Of a DNA stretch of 64,000 bases, positions 46,083-55,510 are shown piece after piece. The position numbers and the translations under genes were made by a program. This DNA is from Microbulbifer bruguierae (GTDB lineage: Bacteria > Pseudomonadota > Gammaproteobacteria > Pseudomonadales > Cellvibrionaceae): positions 1,986,001 to 2,050,000 of the forward strand of contig NZ_CP118605.1 in assembly GCF_029869925.1 (NCBI RefSeq), read 5' to 3'. How positions within the stretch are numbered: position 1 is the stretch's first letter; every line of letters starts with the position of its first letter. The notes under the pieces were generated by a model. That model was not told the DNA's origin, ran no database searches, and was given only the letters and a program-made list of their open reading frames with translations.

Positions 46083-49000
46083 TTAAAAATTCGCACGCAC
46101 AATCAGCGCGTAGCGACGATCCTGGATAAACCAGGAACGTCCCGCTTCGGTGCCGTTATTATCCAGCTGCATGACAGTTTCGGTCTGGGTATTGAGCAGG
46201 TTGGAAGCCTGCAAGCCCACCGTCACACCATTATCGAAGTTATAGAACAGCGAACCGTCCATATAGCCCGCATCGTCGTTATAGATCGGGTACTTACTGA
46301 TTTCATCGCGGGTAGTCAGCAGGTAGCGTGAACGCCAGTTATAGGCGAGACGCGCAGACCAGGGTCCCTTTTCATACATGCCGACGATGTTGTAAGTGTG
46401 CTCGGAAACCCCACGCAGTGGCAGCAAAGTGATATCCGGCAGCGGATAGCGGTCTGCGGCGGCTTCTTCACCGGTGGCCGGTTCCGCACGGCTACCGATC
46501 CCATTATTGGTAAGTCCGGAATCAATCCAGGTGTAGTTCAGCTGCAGGCCGAGGCCATCGAACGGTGCCGGTAAAAAGTCGTAAAACTGCTGGTAGGCAA
46601 GCTCCACACCCTGCATAAATCCATCACCGCCATTCACGGTGGTTTCAAAGTCCACGGTCTGCACCTGCCCGGTCACCGGGTTGGCAAAGTCACGCGGGAA
46701 GGCACCGGTGATAAAGGTATCGCTCAGGTCCTTGTAAAACAGCGAGGTGGTGAAGGAGCCCACCTGGGCGAAGTACCATTCCAGCGAGGCGTCGTACTGG
46801 ATGGACTCCATCGGCCACAGGTAGGGGTTGCCACCGCTTCCAACCCAGTCCACTTCGGCGACGGACTGGATATAGGTGTTGATCCCCTCCTCGTCGTCAC
46901 CCTCGGAGACCGGAAGATCTGGTGGCATATCCTCGGGTGAGAAGCGCACCACTCCCAGCTGACGGGCGCCGATCACCGCCTGATTTTTCACTTCCGACAT
47001 ATCCGGCAGAGCAATGGCCTTGGATACCGCAAAGCGGGCCAGCAGATCGTCACGCAGTTCCAGTTTGAGGTTGAAGCTCGGCAGCACGGTGCTGTATTTG
47101 CTCCAGCCTTTTTCCAGGGTAAAGGCATCGTTGCCAAAGGCTTTTTCATCCGCAGCCAGCCAGTTGTTGGCATCGAGTGCGTAGGCAATGGCTTCTTTCG
47201 CGGTGGCGAACTGGCCACTCAATACTGCCTGGGTTGCCCAGTTGCCCATCGCCTCGTGATCCTCGAGATCCACCGGTGCGCCATCTGGATAGGGCACGCC
47301 GACAAGATCCGGGTACTGCACCGAACCTTGCGCCTCGCGCTCCAGCTCCACATAGCGCAGACCGACGTTACCGGAGAACCGCAGGGCGGTGTCATCGGAA
47401 CCGAAATCCAGGCGCACGTAGGCGGCGCGGTTGGTTTCGGTGGTGTCGAACACTTCCGGCGCCTGGAAGATGCCCTCAGCCACGATATCGTCGCGGGACG
47501 GATAGGGTTCCCAGGGATCCGCTGTCGGACCAATAAACAGTTCCCGATAGCCCTTCATCACCCCTTTTACATAATCCGCGTCAGGAAACAGGAAGCCGCC
47601 ACCGGGGACGCTCAGCACTCCGCCGCGATGGAAGTCAGTGAAACTCACAAATTCATATGGCTGCCCCGCCACTTCCGGGTCGGTCAGGTAATAAGGGGTA
47701 TTCCACTCGGCGCCGATGGTGCCCCAGTTGTAGGAGGTGGTGCGCACCGTCTGTTCGCGCTCCGCGAGGCGGGCGCCGAATTTGGCAGCGCGCAGTAATC
47801 CCAGCGGCTCTTCGCTGAAGTGATAGGTGCCATCAAAACGCGTGGCGAAGGACTCACCTTCGGAGCGCTCGTAGTGGTCCATGGCCGAGCGCCACCAGTA
47901 GTTGTCGGGATTTTTAAACCAGTTGGGGTCGCTGCTACCATCGTAGGGAACGTTGGGGTCCCGTACCACCAGGGTCGGGGTATCACCGCTGGCGTCGTAA
48001 GTCTGGGTCAGCCACTGGCCCAGGGCGATCTGCAGATCGTCGTCCTGGGTTTCCGCCTGGATGTACTGCAGGTCAACGCTGTATTCCCAGTTTTCATTCG
48101 GGGTCACGGTCAGGTTGAAGGCGAAATCGTCCACCACCGTCTGAGTATCTTTGACCCGGGTGTCGGTCTGGAATTTGGAACCGTACTGACCGTCTCCCGG
48201 TGCATAGCCGCCGCGCCAGCCGGCCTCGGTAACCATCGCGCCCTGCTCGAAGATGCCGTCGTCATCAAACGAAAACTCGGTACCCGCAAGCGGCCCTACG
48301 CGGCGGTCACCGCTGTAGGCATCGCCCTGGTATTTCACCGCATTCTCCGCCCACGAGAGGCGGGAATCGGAGCGCATAAACTGCGCGGTGGCGAGCATGG
48401 TTTCTTCGGTGTCCGCCCACTGGAACGCGGCGGCATAGCCCTTGCGGGTACGCTCGTCATTTTTCTTGAAGAAGTTGGAGGCGTTGGGGATCCACACCGT
48501 ATCGAAATTTTCCGCACCGGCAATACCGGAGGCGTCGTATTCGAGGTAGGTGTCCGACTGGATACCGTGGGAAGTGCCCAGCAGTTCCGAATGCGCCACG
48601 TTCAACAGCACTCCAAATTCACCGGCGCTGGTATTCCAGCGGTCGCTATAGAGTGCCGACAGGCTGGGCGTGCCATCTTCATCCAGGTCGCCCTGGGAGT
48701 AGTCCGCAGAAACGGAAAAGGTCTGCTCCGGCATGTCGAGCGGCTTGCGGGTGCGCAGACTCACGGTGCCGCCAATACCGCCCTCAACCATATCTGCGGA
48801 CTGGTTTTTGTAGATATCCACACCACCCATCAATTCCGGTGGCACGTCCTGGAACGACAGCCCGCGGCCGGAGTTGGCAGTAAAGGAATCGCGACCGTTG
48901 AATTCTGAACGCGTTGCGGTCATACCGCGGATGATGGCCCCGGAGCCCTCGACGCCGAAGTGGTCAGGGTCATCGGCACCGGCAAAACGTTCGATGGAAA

Positions 49001-49289
49001 CACCCGGCATCCGCTGCATGGCTTCCAGCACACTGCGGTCCGGCAGCGAGCCCATGTCTTCCGAGGAGATGGAATCGACGAAAGTGTCGGCCTCACGCTT
49101 GATGTCCTGGGCATTCTGCAGGTTGTAGCGCACCCCGCTGACCACCACCTCTTCGAGTGCTGCGGACGACTCCTCACTGGAATCTTCCGCTTCTTGCGCG
49201 ATTACCTGCTGGGCACTGAAGGCGGTTGCCGCCAGCGCAATGATCACTTCGGAAAGCCTGTTTTTCTTGAACGGATTTTTTCTGAACAC
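46083..49289 (-). CDS. TonB-dependent outer-membrane receptor 2
   Basis: 1068 aa from the GTG at 49289, which has GGGAG seven bases upstream; the longer GTG frame to 49337 lacks a ribosome-binding site. Signal peptide (SEVIIALAATAFSAQQVIAQ), TonB-box-like LEEVVVSGVRYN, plug domain with MQRMPGVSIERFAG and RGMTATRSEFNGRD, barrel ending RRYALIVRANF. Same receptor group as receptor 1 but a different subtype with a longer barrel. Likely imports another xylan or cell-wall oligosaccharide. Divergent from the GH10 xylanase gene, with operators in between. Confidence 0.9.
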   Translation of the reverse strand: MFRKNPFKKNRLSEVIIALAATAFSAQQVIAQEAEDSSEESSAALEEVVVSGVRYNLQNAQDIKREADTFVDSISSEDMGSLPDRSVLEAMQRMPGVSIERFAGADDPDHFGVEGSGAIIRGMTATRSEFNGRDSFTANSGRGLSFQDVPPELMGGVDIYKNQSADMVEGGIGGTVSLRTRKPLDMPEQTFSVSADYSQGDLDEDGTPSLSALYSDRWNTSAGEFGVLLNVAHSELLGTSHGIQSDTYLEYDASGIAGAENFDTVWIPNASNFFKKNDERTRKGYAAAFQWADTEETMLATAQFMRSDSRLSWAENAVKYQGDAYSGDRRVGPLAGTEFSFDDDGIFEQGAMVTEAGWRGGYAPGDGQYGSKFQTDTRVKDTQTVVDDFAFNLTVTPNENWEYSVDLQYIQAETQDDDLQIALGQWLTQTYDASGDTPTLVVRDPNVPYDGSSDPNWFKNPDNYWWRSAMDHYERSEGESFATRFDGTYHFSEEPLGLLRAAKFGARLAEREQTVRTTSYNWGTIGAEWNTPYYLTDPEVAGQPYEFVSFTDFHRGGVLSVPGGGFLFPDADYVKGVMKGYRELFIGPTADPWEPYPSRDDIVAEGIFQAPEVFDTTETNRAAYVRLDFGSDDTALRFSGNVGLRYVELEREAQGSVQYPDLVGVPYPDGAPVDLEDHEAMGNWATQAVLSGQFATAKEAIAYALDANNWLAADEKAFGNDAFTLEKGWSKYSTVLPSFNLKLELRDDLLARFAVSKAIALPDMSEVKNQAVIGARQLGVVRFSPEDMPPDLPVSEGDDEEGINTYIQSVAEVDWVGSGGNPYLWPMESIQYDASLEWYFAQVGSFTTSLFYKDLSDTFITGAFPRDFANPVTGQVQTVDFETTVNGGDGFMQGVELAYQQFYDFLPAPFDGLGLQLNYTWIDSGLTNNGIGSRAEPATGEEAAADRYPLPDITLLPLRGVSEHTYNIVGMYEKGPWSARLAYNWRSRYLLTTRDEISKYPIYNDDAGYMDGSLFYNFDNGVTVGLQASNLLNTQTETVMQLDNNGTEAGRSWFIQDRRYALIVRANF

Positions 49290-49422
49290 GGGCGTGCTCC
49301 CATCTCGCTGGCCGCCGGCGCTCCCGTTGCTATACACGAGTGATCGGTAGAGTGTTCGGGGCGGCTGCTGCGGCTTGTTATTGTCAATTATTGTTGCCGG
49401 CTAATACCGCCCGGCTATTATT

Positions 49423-49438
49423 TTGTTACCGCTAACAA
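49423..49438. promoter_or_regulatory. LacI-type operator upstream of receptor 2
   Basis: TTGTTACCGCTAACAA: perfect 6-base half-sites TTGTTA/TAACAA around the same centre (CCGC) as the site at 38987. It lies 134 bases before the receptor start. Confidence 0.6.
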
Positions 49439-49536
49439 TTTCTAGAATTATTCACCCGGCGGGCTTCTGTCAAGGACTTTCACCCCCCGGAAATACTGGA
49501 GCGAGCAGACACACAGAAGATTGTTACGCCAGATGT

Positions 49537-49550
49537 TGTAAACGTTTACA
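49537..49550. promoter_or_regulatory. Perfect 14-bp palindrome upstream of GH10
   Basis: TGTAAACGTTTACA, fully symmetric and of LacI/GalR-family type but different from the other four sites. It stands six bases from the site at 49556, so two regulators could meet here. Confidence 0.55.
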
Positions 49551-49555
49551 TCGAA

Positions 49556-49569
49556 TGGTAGCGTTACCG
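49556..49569. promoter_or_regulatory. LacI-type operator upstream of GH10
   Basis: TGGTAGCGTTACCG, an imperfect version of the locus-wide dyad, 246 bases before the GH10 start. The remaining sequence to 49814 shows no other recognisable feature. Confidence 0.5.
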
Positions 49570-49814
49570 TAAATCGGCATAGACCGAACCGGGCTCGCGC
49601 GCGGCAATACAGGCAAAGCAAACCTGTGGAAAAAAATAATCCCGCGCGCCACTACATGCCCCCGAGATATAGCGATGACACGAGCGATGACACACCCCTC
49701 CCCCGTGTGACCGTTCTGCGTCAACAGCCCGCAGACGCCCCTTGAGCGTCCGCTACATACCGTATTTACAACAAAAAAGTCCGGAAAACCGGGCCAACGG
49801 GAAGGGTATCGACC

Positions 49815-52433
49815 ATGAAAAACACACTGTTTCCGATCGCTGTACTGGCGCTCGCGATTGCCTCCGCCGGCTGTACCGAGAAAAAAGTCAGGGGACCAAA
49901 TGCCTCTGTTACCACCGATAACAATACCCCGCCGGTCGCGGAAGCGGGTGCGAATCAGACGGTTTCCGCCGGCAGTACCGTAACCTTGCAAGGCGCCGGC
50001 AGTGATGGCGACGGCAGTATTACCGGTTACACCTGGAGCCAGGCCTCCGGCCCGTCGGTAACCCTGAGCACAGACAGCAGCGGCAGCGCCAGTTTCACCG
50101 CGCCGGCAACGGAAGAAGCCATTACCCTGACCTTCGAGCTGCGGGTGAATGACGACGGCGGAGCAACCAGTGCCGCGGATTCAGTAACCGTCAGCGTACT
50201 GCCGGTACTGAACAAATTCTTCGGCACCGCGGTAGAACACGCCGACGACTACAACCAGCTCACCACCTACTTTGATCAGATCACTCCCGGCAACGCGGGC
50301 AAGTGGGGATCGGTGGAGTCCACCCGGGATGTCATGGACTGGACCGCGCTCAATACCGCCCACACCTTCGCCACGGACAACGGCCTCGCCTTCAAATACC
50401 ACACTCTGTTCTGGGGCCAGCAACAGCCGGGCTGGCTGGAAGGGCTCAGCGTTGAGGAGCAGCAGGCGGAAATTGACGAGTGGCTGGAGGCCGTTGCCGC
50501 CCTCTCTCCCGCGCCAGAGATGATCGATGTGGTCAACGAACCTCTGCACGCCCCACCCGCCTATAAAGAGGCTCTGGGCGGCGATGGAGAAACAGGCTGG
50601 GATTGGCTGATTACGGCCTTTGAACTGGCCCGAGTGCATTTCCCCGAGTCAAAACTCATCCTCAACGACTACAACATTCTCAATCTGGCGGAAGCCACCG
50701 ACGAATATCTGGCACTGGTGGAACTGTTGCAGAGCCGTGACCTGATCGACGGCATCGGCGTACAGGCGCATTTCCTCGAGCAGTCCGTCGGCAGCGATGT
50801 GAAAGACAATCTGGATAAGCTGGCCACCACCGGGCTGCCGATTTACGTGTCCGAGCTGGACGTGAATTACGCCGACGATGCCCGTCACGCCAACAAGTTG
50901 CGCGAGCTGTTCACCGTATTCTGGGAGCATCCGGCGGTGGCGGGTGTCACCCACTGGGGCTACCTGCAAGGCCATATGTGGCGCAGTGAAGCGTGGCTGC
51001 TGGCGAGCGATGGCAGTGAGCGCGCCGGTCTGCAGTGGCTGAACTGCTATCTCGCCGCAGGTGAAGATTGTGATGTCCTGGTACCGGAATATATTCCCGG
51101 CGGCTGGAGCGGCAGCGACGATCTGATCACTCTGGAAGCGGAACTCTACGATGAAGGCCGCGGGGTGCAGTCGGCGGGCAGCGTGGTGGCCAAAACCGAC
51201 GTGGGCGACTGGATTCTGTTCCAGGGGGTGGAGTTCAAGGAGTCCTGGGACAGCTTCAGCGTGAACTATGCGAAGGGTTCCGGCGATACCGGCAGCCTGT
51301 CGATCCGCCTCGATAGCCTCGACAGTGGCAACACCCTGCGGGTAGAGCTGCCACCCACCAATGGCTGGAGTGAGTACACCACCGCCAGCGCCGACTGGGC
51401 GCCGATTTCCGGCAGCCGCGATGTGTATGTGCGCTTCAACGATGTGCGTGGTGTGGGCAATATTGACTGGCTGCGCTTTGGCGTTGCCGGTGCGGAGCCG
51501 GTCAACAACCTGGTGAGCAACGGCGACTTTGAACAGGGCGCCGATGGCTGGAGCGCCGGCTGGGCCGGCGGTGCGCTGTCCACTTCTGGAGATAAATCCC
51601 AGAGTGGATCCCGCAGCCTGCTGGCGTCCGGTTTCGGCGGTGGCGCTTATGCGCTGTACAACCTGACCGCAGGGGTTGAAGCCGGTGGCAGTTATCCGGT
51701 AAGCGCCTGGGTGAATCTGAGTGCCGCGGGACGCGTGACCATTACCCGCAAGCTGGCCTGCGCCGGCCAGTCCGACAGTTACGGCTGGCTGGTGGACAAG
51801 TCGGATATTCCCGCCGATACCTGGACGGAGCTGCAGGCAACGCTGGAGATTCCCGCCACCTGTGAGCCGACCGAAGTGTTGATGTATTTCGAGAATACGA
51901 CCGCCGGCACCGATGTGTATATCGACAATGTGCAGGTGATTGCGCCCGGCGCCGGTGAAGAAGTGGATCCAAACCTGGTGAACGATGGTGGCTTTGAAGG
52001 TTCGTCACTGTCCGGCAACTGGAGTGCCTGGTGGAGTGGTGGTACTTCCCTGGCGGTAAGCAACGAGCAGGCGCAGGCGGGGTCGCAGAGTCTGAAGGTT
52101 TCCGCGCGGGCTGCGAATTCCATGCCTTCATACAATCTGACGGCGGCGGTGGTGCCGGGTACCACTTACGATGTATCGGTGTGGGTGCATCATTCCGGGC
52201 CGGATGCGGCGCCGGTGGGCCTGACCCGCAAGCTCGCTTGTGACGGCATGGATGACAGTTATTCAGGGATAGCTTCTGCGGAAAGTGTGGCTGCGAACAG
52301 CTGGACCGAGTTGACCGGTACGCTGGAAGTACCCGCCGATTGCACGGTAACCGAGCTGCGGGCCTACTTCGAGGGAATTCCCGATACGGTGGAAACGCTG
52401 TATATCGATGAGTTTTCTGTTACTCCGCAGTAG
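49815..52433 (+). CDS. Lipoprotein GH10 endo-xylanase with PKD, CBM6-like and two CBM4/9-like domains
   Basis: 872 aa. Lipobox ASAGC (Cys20) anchors it to the envelope. PKD-like domain about 38-130; GH10 barrel about 132-430 with acid/base Glu242 in VVNEPL and nucleophile Glu347 in VSELDV. Then a CBM6/35-like domain (about 430-555, ITLEAELYDEG...DWILFQGV) and two tandem CBM4/9-like modules (about 565-705 and 715-872). These two look duplicated: both have NGDFE/NDGGFE-type starts and TRKLAC. The unusual order, with PKD before the catalytic domain, keeps the enzyme on the cell surface for xylan cleavage next to the receptors. ATG start with GGGAAGG upstream. Confidence 0.9.
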   Translation: MKNTLFPIAVLALAIASAGCTEKKVRGPNASVTTDNNTPPVAEAGANQTVSAGSTVTLQGAGSDGDGSITGYTWSQASGPSVTLSTDSSGSASFTAPATEEAITLTFELRVNDDGGATSAADSVTVSVLPVLNKFFGTAVEHADDYNQLTTYFDQITPGNAGKWGSVESTRDVMDWTALNTAHTFATDNGLAFKYHTLFWGQQQPGWLEGLSVEEQQAEIDEWLEAVAALSPAPEMIDVVNEPLHAPPAYKEALGGDGETGWDWLITAFELARVHFPESKLILNDYNILNLAEATDEYLALVELLQSRDLIDGIGVQAHFLEQSVGSDVKDNLDKLATTGLPIYVSELDVNYADDARHANKLRELFTVFWEHPAVAGVTHWGYLQGHMWRSEAWLLASDGSERAGLQWLNCYLAAGEDCDVLVPEYIPGGWSGSDDLITLEAELYDEGRGVQSAGSVVAKTDVGDWILFQGVEFKESWDSFSVNYAKGSGDTGSLSIRLDSLDSGNTLRVELPPTNGWSEYTTASADWAPISGSRDVYVRFNDVRGVGNIDWLRFGVAGAEPVNNLVSNGDFEQGADGWSAGWAGGALSTSGDKSQSGSRSLLASGFGGGAYALYNLTAGVEAGGSYPVSAWVNLSAAGRVTITRKLACAGQSDSYGWLVDKSDIPADTWTELQATLEIPATCEPTEVLMYFENTTAGTDVYIDNVQVIAPGAGEEVDPNLVNDGGFEGSSLSGNWSAWWSGGTSLAVSNEQAQAGSQSLKVSARAANSMPSYNLTAAVVPGTTYDVSVWVHHSGPDAAPVGLTRKLACDGMDDSYSGIASAESVAANSWTELTGTLEVPADCTVTELRAYFEGIPDTVETLYIDEFSVTPQ

Positions 52434-52479
52434 GTTTTTGCTCCGTAGTTAGGAATAGCTTCGTAGTTAAGCCCGGTGG

Positions 52480-52535
52480 CGGCAGAGCGCCGGGCGCGGG
52501 TTTTCGGGACCGCTGTGAACCCATCCCTGGGCGCT
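52480..52535. repeat. Dispersed repeat, copy 2
   Basis: Second copy of the repeat at 26961-27016, with 39 of the last 40 bases identical. It sits between the GH10 and GH115 genes on the same strand and could fold or act in the transcript. Confidence 0.8.
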
Positions 52536-52597
52536 CTGCCTTCGCATTGTTTTTTTTACTTCGTAGCTTTTTGTGCTGCGCAAATTACATAATAAAA

Positions 52598-55510
52598 ATG
52601 CTCAAGAACGTTTTCTTGAATTGGGCAGCTTTTGTCCTCGCCTCCCTTTTTTGTTCTTCCCATGCGTTTGCACTGGGTAATCCTTCGTTTGTTTCGAACT
52701 CTCCAGTTTCCAGTAGTTTTCGCCTTGTAGATGGAAAACATTCTGCGCAACTTTTCTTAGACGCCGATTCCGATACGGCAATTCAATTAGCACTACACAA
52801 TCTGCAAGACGATATCCAGCAAGTATCGGGAATTACGCCTGAACTGGTAAACGAGGTTTCGCAGCCAGGTTCGCAGGTGGTGATTGCCGGAGAAATCGGC
52901 AAAAGCCCGCTGATCGACCAATTGATCGCCGAGCAACGTATTGATGTAAGTGCGATTACCGACAAATGGGAAGGCTATCTGATTCAGGTGGTTTCCAATC
53001 CTGCGGCAGGCATCGACAAGGCGCTGGTGGTGGCGGGAAGCGACCGGCGCGGTGTGGTGTACGGAATTTACGAAATCAGTGAGCAGATCGGTGTTTCCCC
53101 CTGGTACTGGTGGGCGGATGTGCCGGTGCGTAAGTCTGAGCGGCTTTATGTCAGTGCCGACACTCAAGTGGTCGACTGGCCACGGGTGAAGTATCGCGGC
53201 ATTTTTCTGAACGACGAGGCGCCGGCGCTGACGAATTGGGTGAAGGAAAAGTACGGCGATTACAACCACCAGTTCTACGAGAAAGTGTTCGAACTAATGT
53301 TACGCCTTAAAGCCAACTATCTGTGGCCGGCGATGTGGAACAACGCCTTCAGTGACGACGATCCCCTGAACATGCAGCGTGCCCACGACTACGGCATCGT
53401 GATGGGCACCTCTCACCATGAGCCGATGATGCGCGCGGACAAGGAGTGGAACCGCTACGGCAACGACTTTGGTTCCGAAGCGGGCAAAGGGCTGTGGGAT
53501 TACGAGCGCAACCCCGACGGACTCTACGATTTCTGGGTTGAGGGGGCAGAGCGCAACAAGCCCTACGACAGTATCTATACCCTCGGTATGCGCGGGCAGG
53601 AAGATACCCCCATGAGCGAGGAGCAGAACATCTCTCTGCTGGAAACCATCGTCAGGGATCAGCGCAGGATTCTGTCCGACGCCTTTAGCGACCGGCCGCT
53701 CGCTGAAGTCCCGCAGGTGTGGGCGTTGTATAAAGAAGTGCAGGGTTACTACGAGGGTGGTATGCGGGTACCGGAAGATGTGACGCTGCTGTGGGCGGAT
53801 GACAACTGGGGCAATATCCGGCGGCTGCCCACACCCAAGGAGCGCTCGCGCAGTGGCGGTGCCGGGGTGTATTACCATTTTGATTATGTGGGTGGGCCGC
53901 GCTCCTATCGATGGATCAATGTGACCCCCATTGCCAAGGTGTGGGAGCAGATGAATCTGGCCTACGCCTACGGCGCCGATCGTATCTGGCTGGTCAATGT
54001 GGGGGACCTGAAACCGCAGGAATTTCCCACGGAATTTTTCCTGCGTATGGGTTGGAACCCACAGGCGTGGCCGAAAGAGCGGCTGCAGGAATTCACCGAG
54101 CGCTGGGCGGCGCGGGAATTTGGTGAACAGCACGCGAAAGAAATTGCCGCATTGGTTCACGGTTACAGCCGCCACAACGGCCGCCGCAAGCCGGAGCTGA
54201 TGGATGCAGATACTTACAGCCTGCAGCACTACGGTGAAGCCGAGCGGATTTACGCCGAGCTGGAAGCACTGTCAATACATGCGGAGGAACTCTACCGGCA
54301 ACTGGATCCGCAATACCGGGATGCCTTTTTTCAGCTGGTGCTGCACCCGGTAAAAGCCAGCGTGACGGTTACCCAGCTCTCTATCACCACCGCAAAAAAC
54401 CGGCTCTACGCCAGCCAGGGGCGCAGCGAAAGTAACGACTATGCAGACCAGGCCGAACACCTTTTTGCACAGGATGCGGAACTCACCACGCAATATCACA
54501 GCATTAAAGACGACAAGTGGAATCACATGATGTCACAGCCGCATATTGGCTATACCCACTGGAACAACCCCCCTGCCAATACTCTGCCCGCCCTCGTCCG
54601 TTACCAGCCTCACAGCGAAGCCGACATGGGTGTTGCGGTTGCCGGCAATACCGGTTTCTGGCCGGCCACCGGCAATCTCAGCCTGCCGGAATTCAGTCCG
54701 TACAGTGCCGCCAGTCAGCGCATCGAACTATTCAATCGCGGCAGCAAGCCGTTTGCGTTTTCCGCCACCACCAGCGCTCCCTGGATTCAGCTCAGTGACC
54801 GCGAGGGCACAGTGACAGGTATGACCCGCCCCTTGCGCGTTGCCATTGACTGGGATCAGGCCCCGGAGGGACGGCATCGCGGGCATGTGGAGATCAAGGG
54901 CACAGGCTGGGGCAGTGCCAGGATTGCAGTGACCGCATTCAAACCGGATACCGACAGCCGCCGAGGAGTAAACGGGTTTGTGGAAACCTCTGGCTACATT
55001 TCCATCGAAGCCGCCAGTTTCAGCCGCAAAAGAGATACCAAAGGTGCAGGCTGGGAAGAAATTCCCCTGCACGGACGCACCCGCTCATCGATCTCGGTAT
55101 TTCCCGCAAGCGATCGGGTTTATGAAGACCCGGCAAAAGCCCCTTATGTGGAATACGACCTGAACCTGTTCACTGCCGGGCGGATTCGTGTTCAGGGGTT
55201 GTTTGCCCCCAGCCTCAACGTTCAGCCGGGGCGCGGCCTGCGCTATGCAGTTGCACTGAACGATGAAGAACCGCAGGTAATCGATGTTCTTCAGGATCTG
55301 TCTGCCAGCGCCTGGGAAACCGCGGTAAAAGACGGTGTGCGCAAATCCGAATCCCTGCACCAGGTTCTGCAACCGGGGCGACACAGGCTGCGAATTTTCG
55401 CCGTGGACCCGGGCATCACCCTGCAAAAAATTCTGATCGATACCGACGGACTCAAACCGAGTTACCTGGGCCCGCCGGAAAGCCCATTTGTGGAGGCACA
55501 ATCGCGATGA
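52598..55510 (+). CDS. GH115 alpha-glucuronidase
   Basis: 970 aa from the ATG at 52598 that opens a signal peptide (FLNWAAFVLASLFCSSHAFA). GH115 enzymes take (4-O-methyl)glucuronic acid from internal positions of polymeric xylan, complementing GH67. Family sequence is continuous from RLVDGKHSAQLFLD through GSDRRGVVYGIYEISEQIGVSPWYWWADVP, RGIFLNDEAPAL, LKANYLWPAMWNNAF and MGTSHHEPMMR, to the C-terminal beta domains with FVETSGYISIEA. Full length for the family. No good ribosome-binding site is seen before the start, and an upstream in-frame TTG is possible. Stop overlaps the next start (ATGA). Confidence 0.9.
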   Translation: MLKNVFLNWAAFVLASLFCSSHAFALGNPSFVSNSPVSSSFRLVDGKHSAQLFLDADSDTAIQLALHNLQDDIQQVSGITPELVNEVSQPGSQVVIAGEIGKSPLIDQLIAEQRIDVSAITDKWEGYLIQVVSNPAAGIDKALVVAGSDRRGVVYGIYEISEQIGVSPWYWWADVPVRKSERLYVSADTQVVDWPRVKYRGIFLNDEAPALTNWVKEKYGDYNHQFYEKVFELMLRLKANYLWPAMWNNAFSDDDPLNMQRAHDYGIVMGTSHHEPMMRADKEWNRYGNDFGSEAGKGLWDYERNPDGLYDFWVEGAERNKPYDSIYTLGMRGQEDTPMSEEQNISLLETIVRDQRRILSDAFSDRPLAEVPQVWALYKEVQGYYEGGMRVPEDVTLLWADDNWGNIRRLPTPKERSRSGGAGVYYHFDYVGGPRSYRWINVTPIAKVWEQMNLAYAYGADRIWLVNVGDLKPQEFPTEFFLRMGWNPQAWPKERLQEFTERWAAREFGEQHAKEIAALVHGYSRHNGRRKPELMDADTYSLQHYGEAERIYAELEALSIHAEELYRQLDPQYRDAFFQLVLHPVKASVTVTQLSITTAKNRLYASQGRSESNDYADQAEHLFAQDAELTTQYHSIKDDKWNHMMSQPHIGYTHWNNPPANTLPALVRYQPHSEADMGVAVAGNTGFWPATGNLSLPEFSPYSAASQRIELFNRGSKPFAFSATTSAPWIQLSDREGTVTGMTRPLRVAIDWDQAPEGRHRGHVEIKGTGWGSARIAVTAFKPDTDSRRGVNGFVETSGYISIEAASFSRKRDTKGAGWEEIPLHGRTRSSISVFPASDRVYEDPAKAPYVEYDLNLFTAGRIRVQGLFAPSLNVQPGRGLRYAVALNDEEPQVIDVLQDLSASAWETAVKDGVRKSESLHQVLQPGRHRLRIFAVDPGITLQKILIDTDGLKPSYLGPPESPFVEAQSR

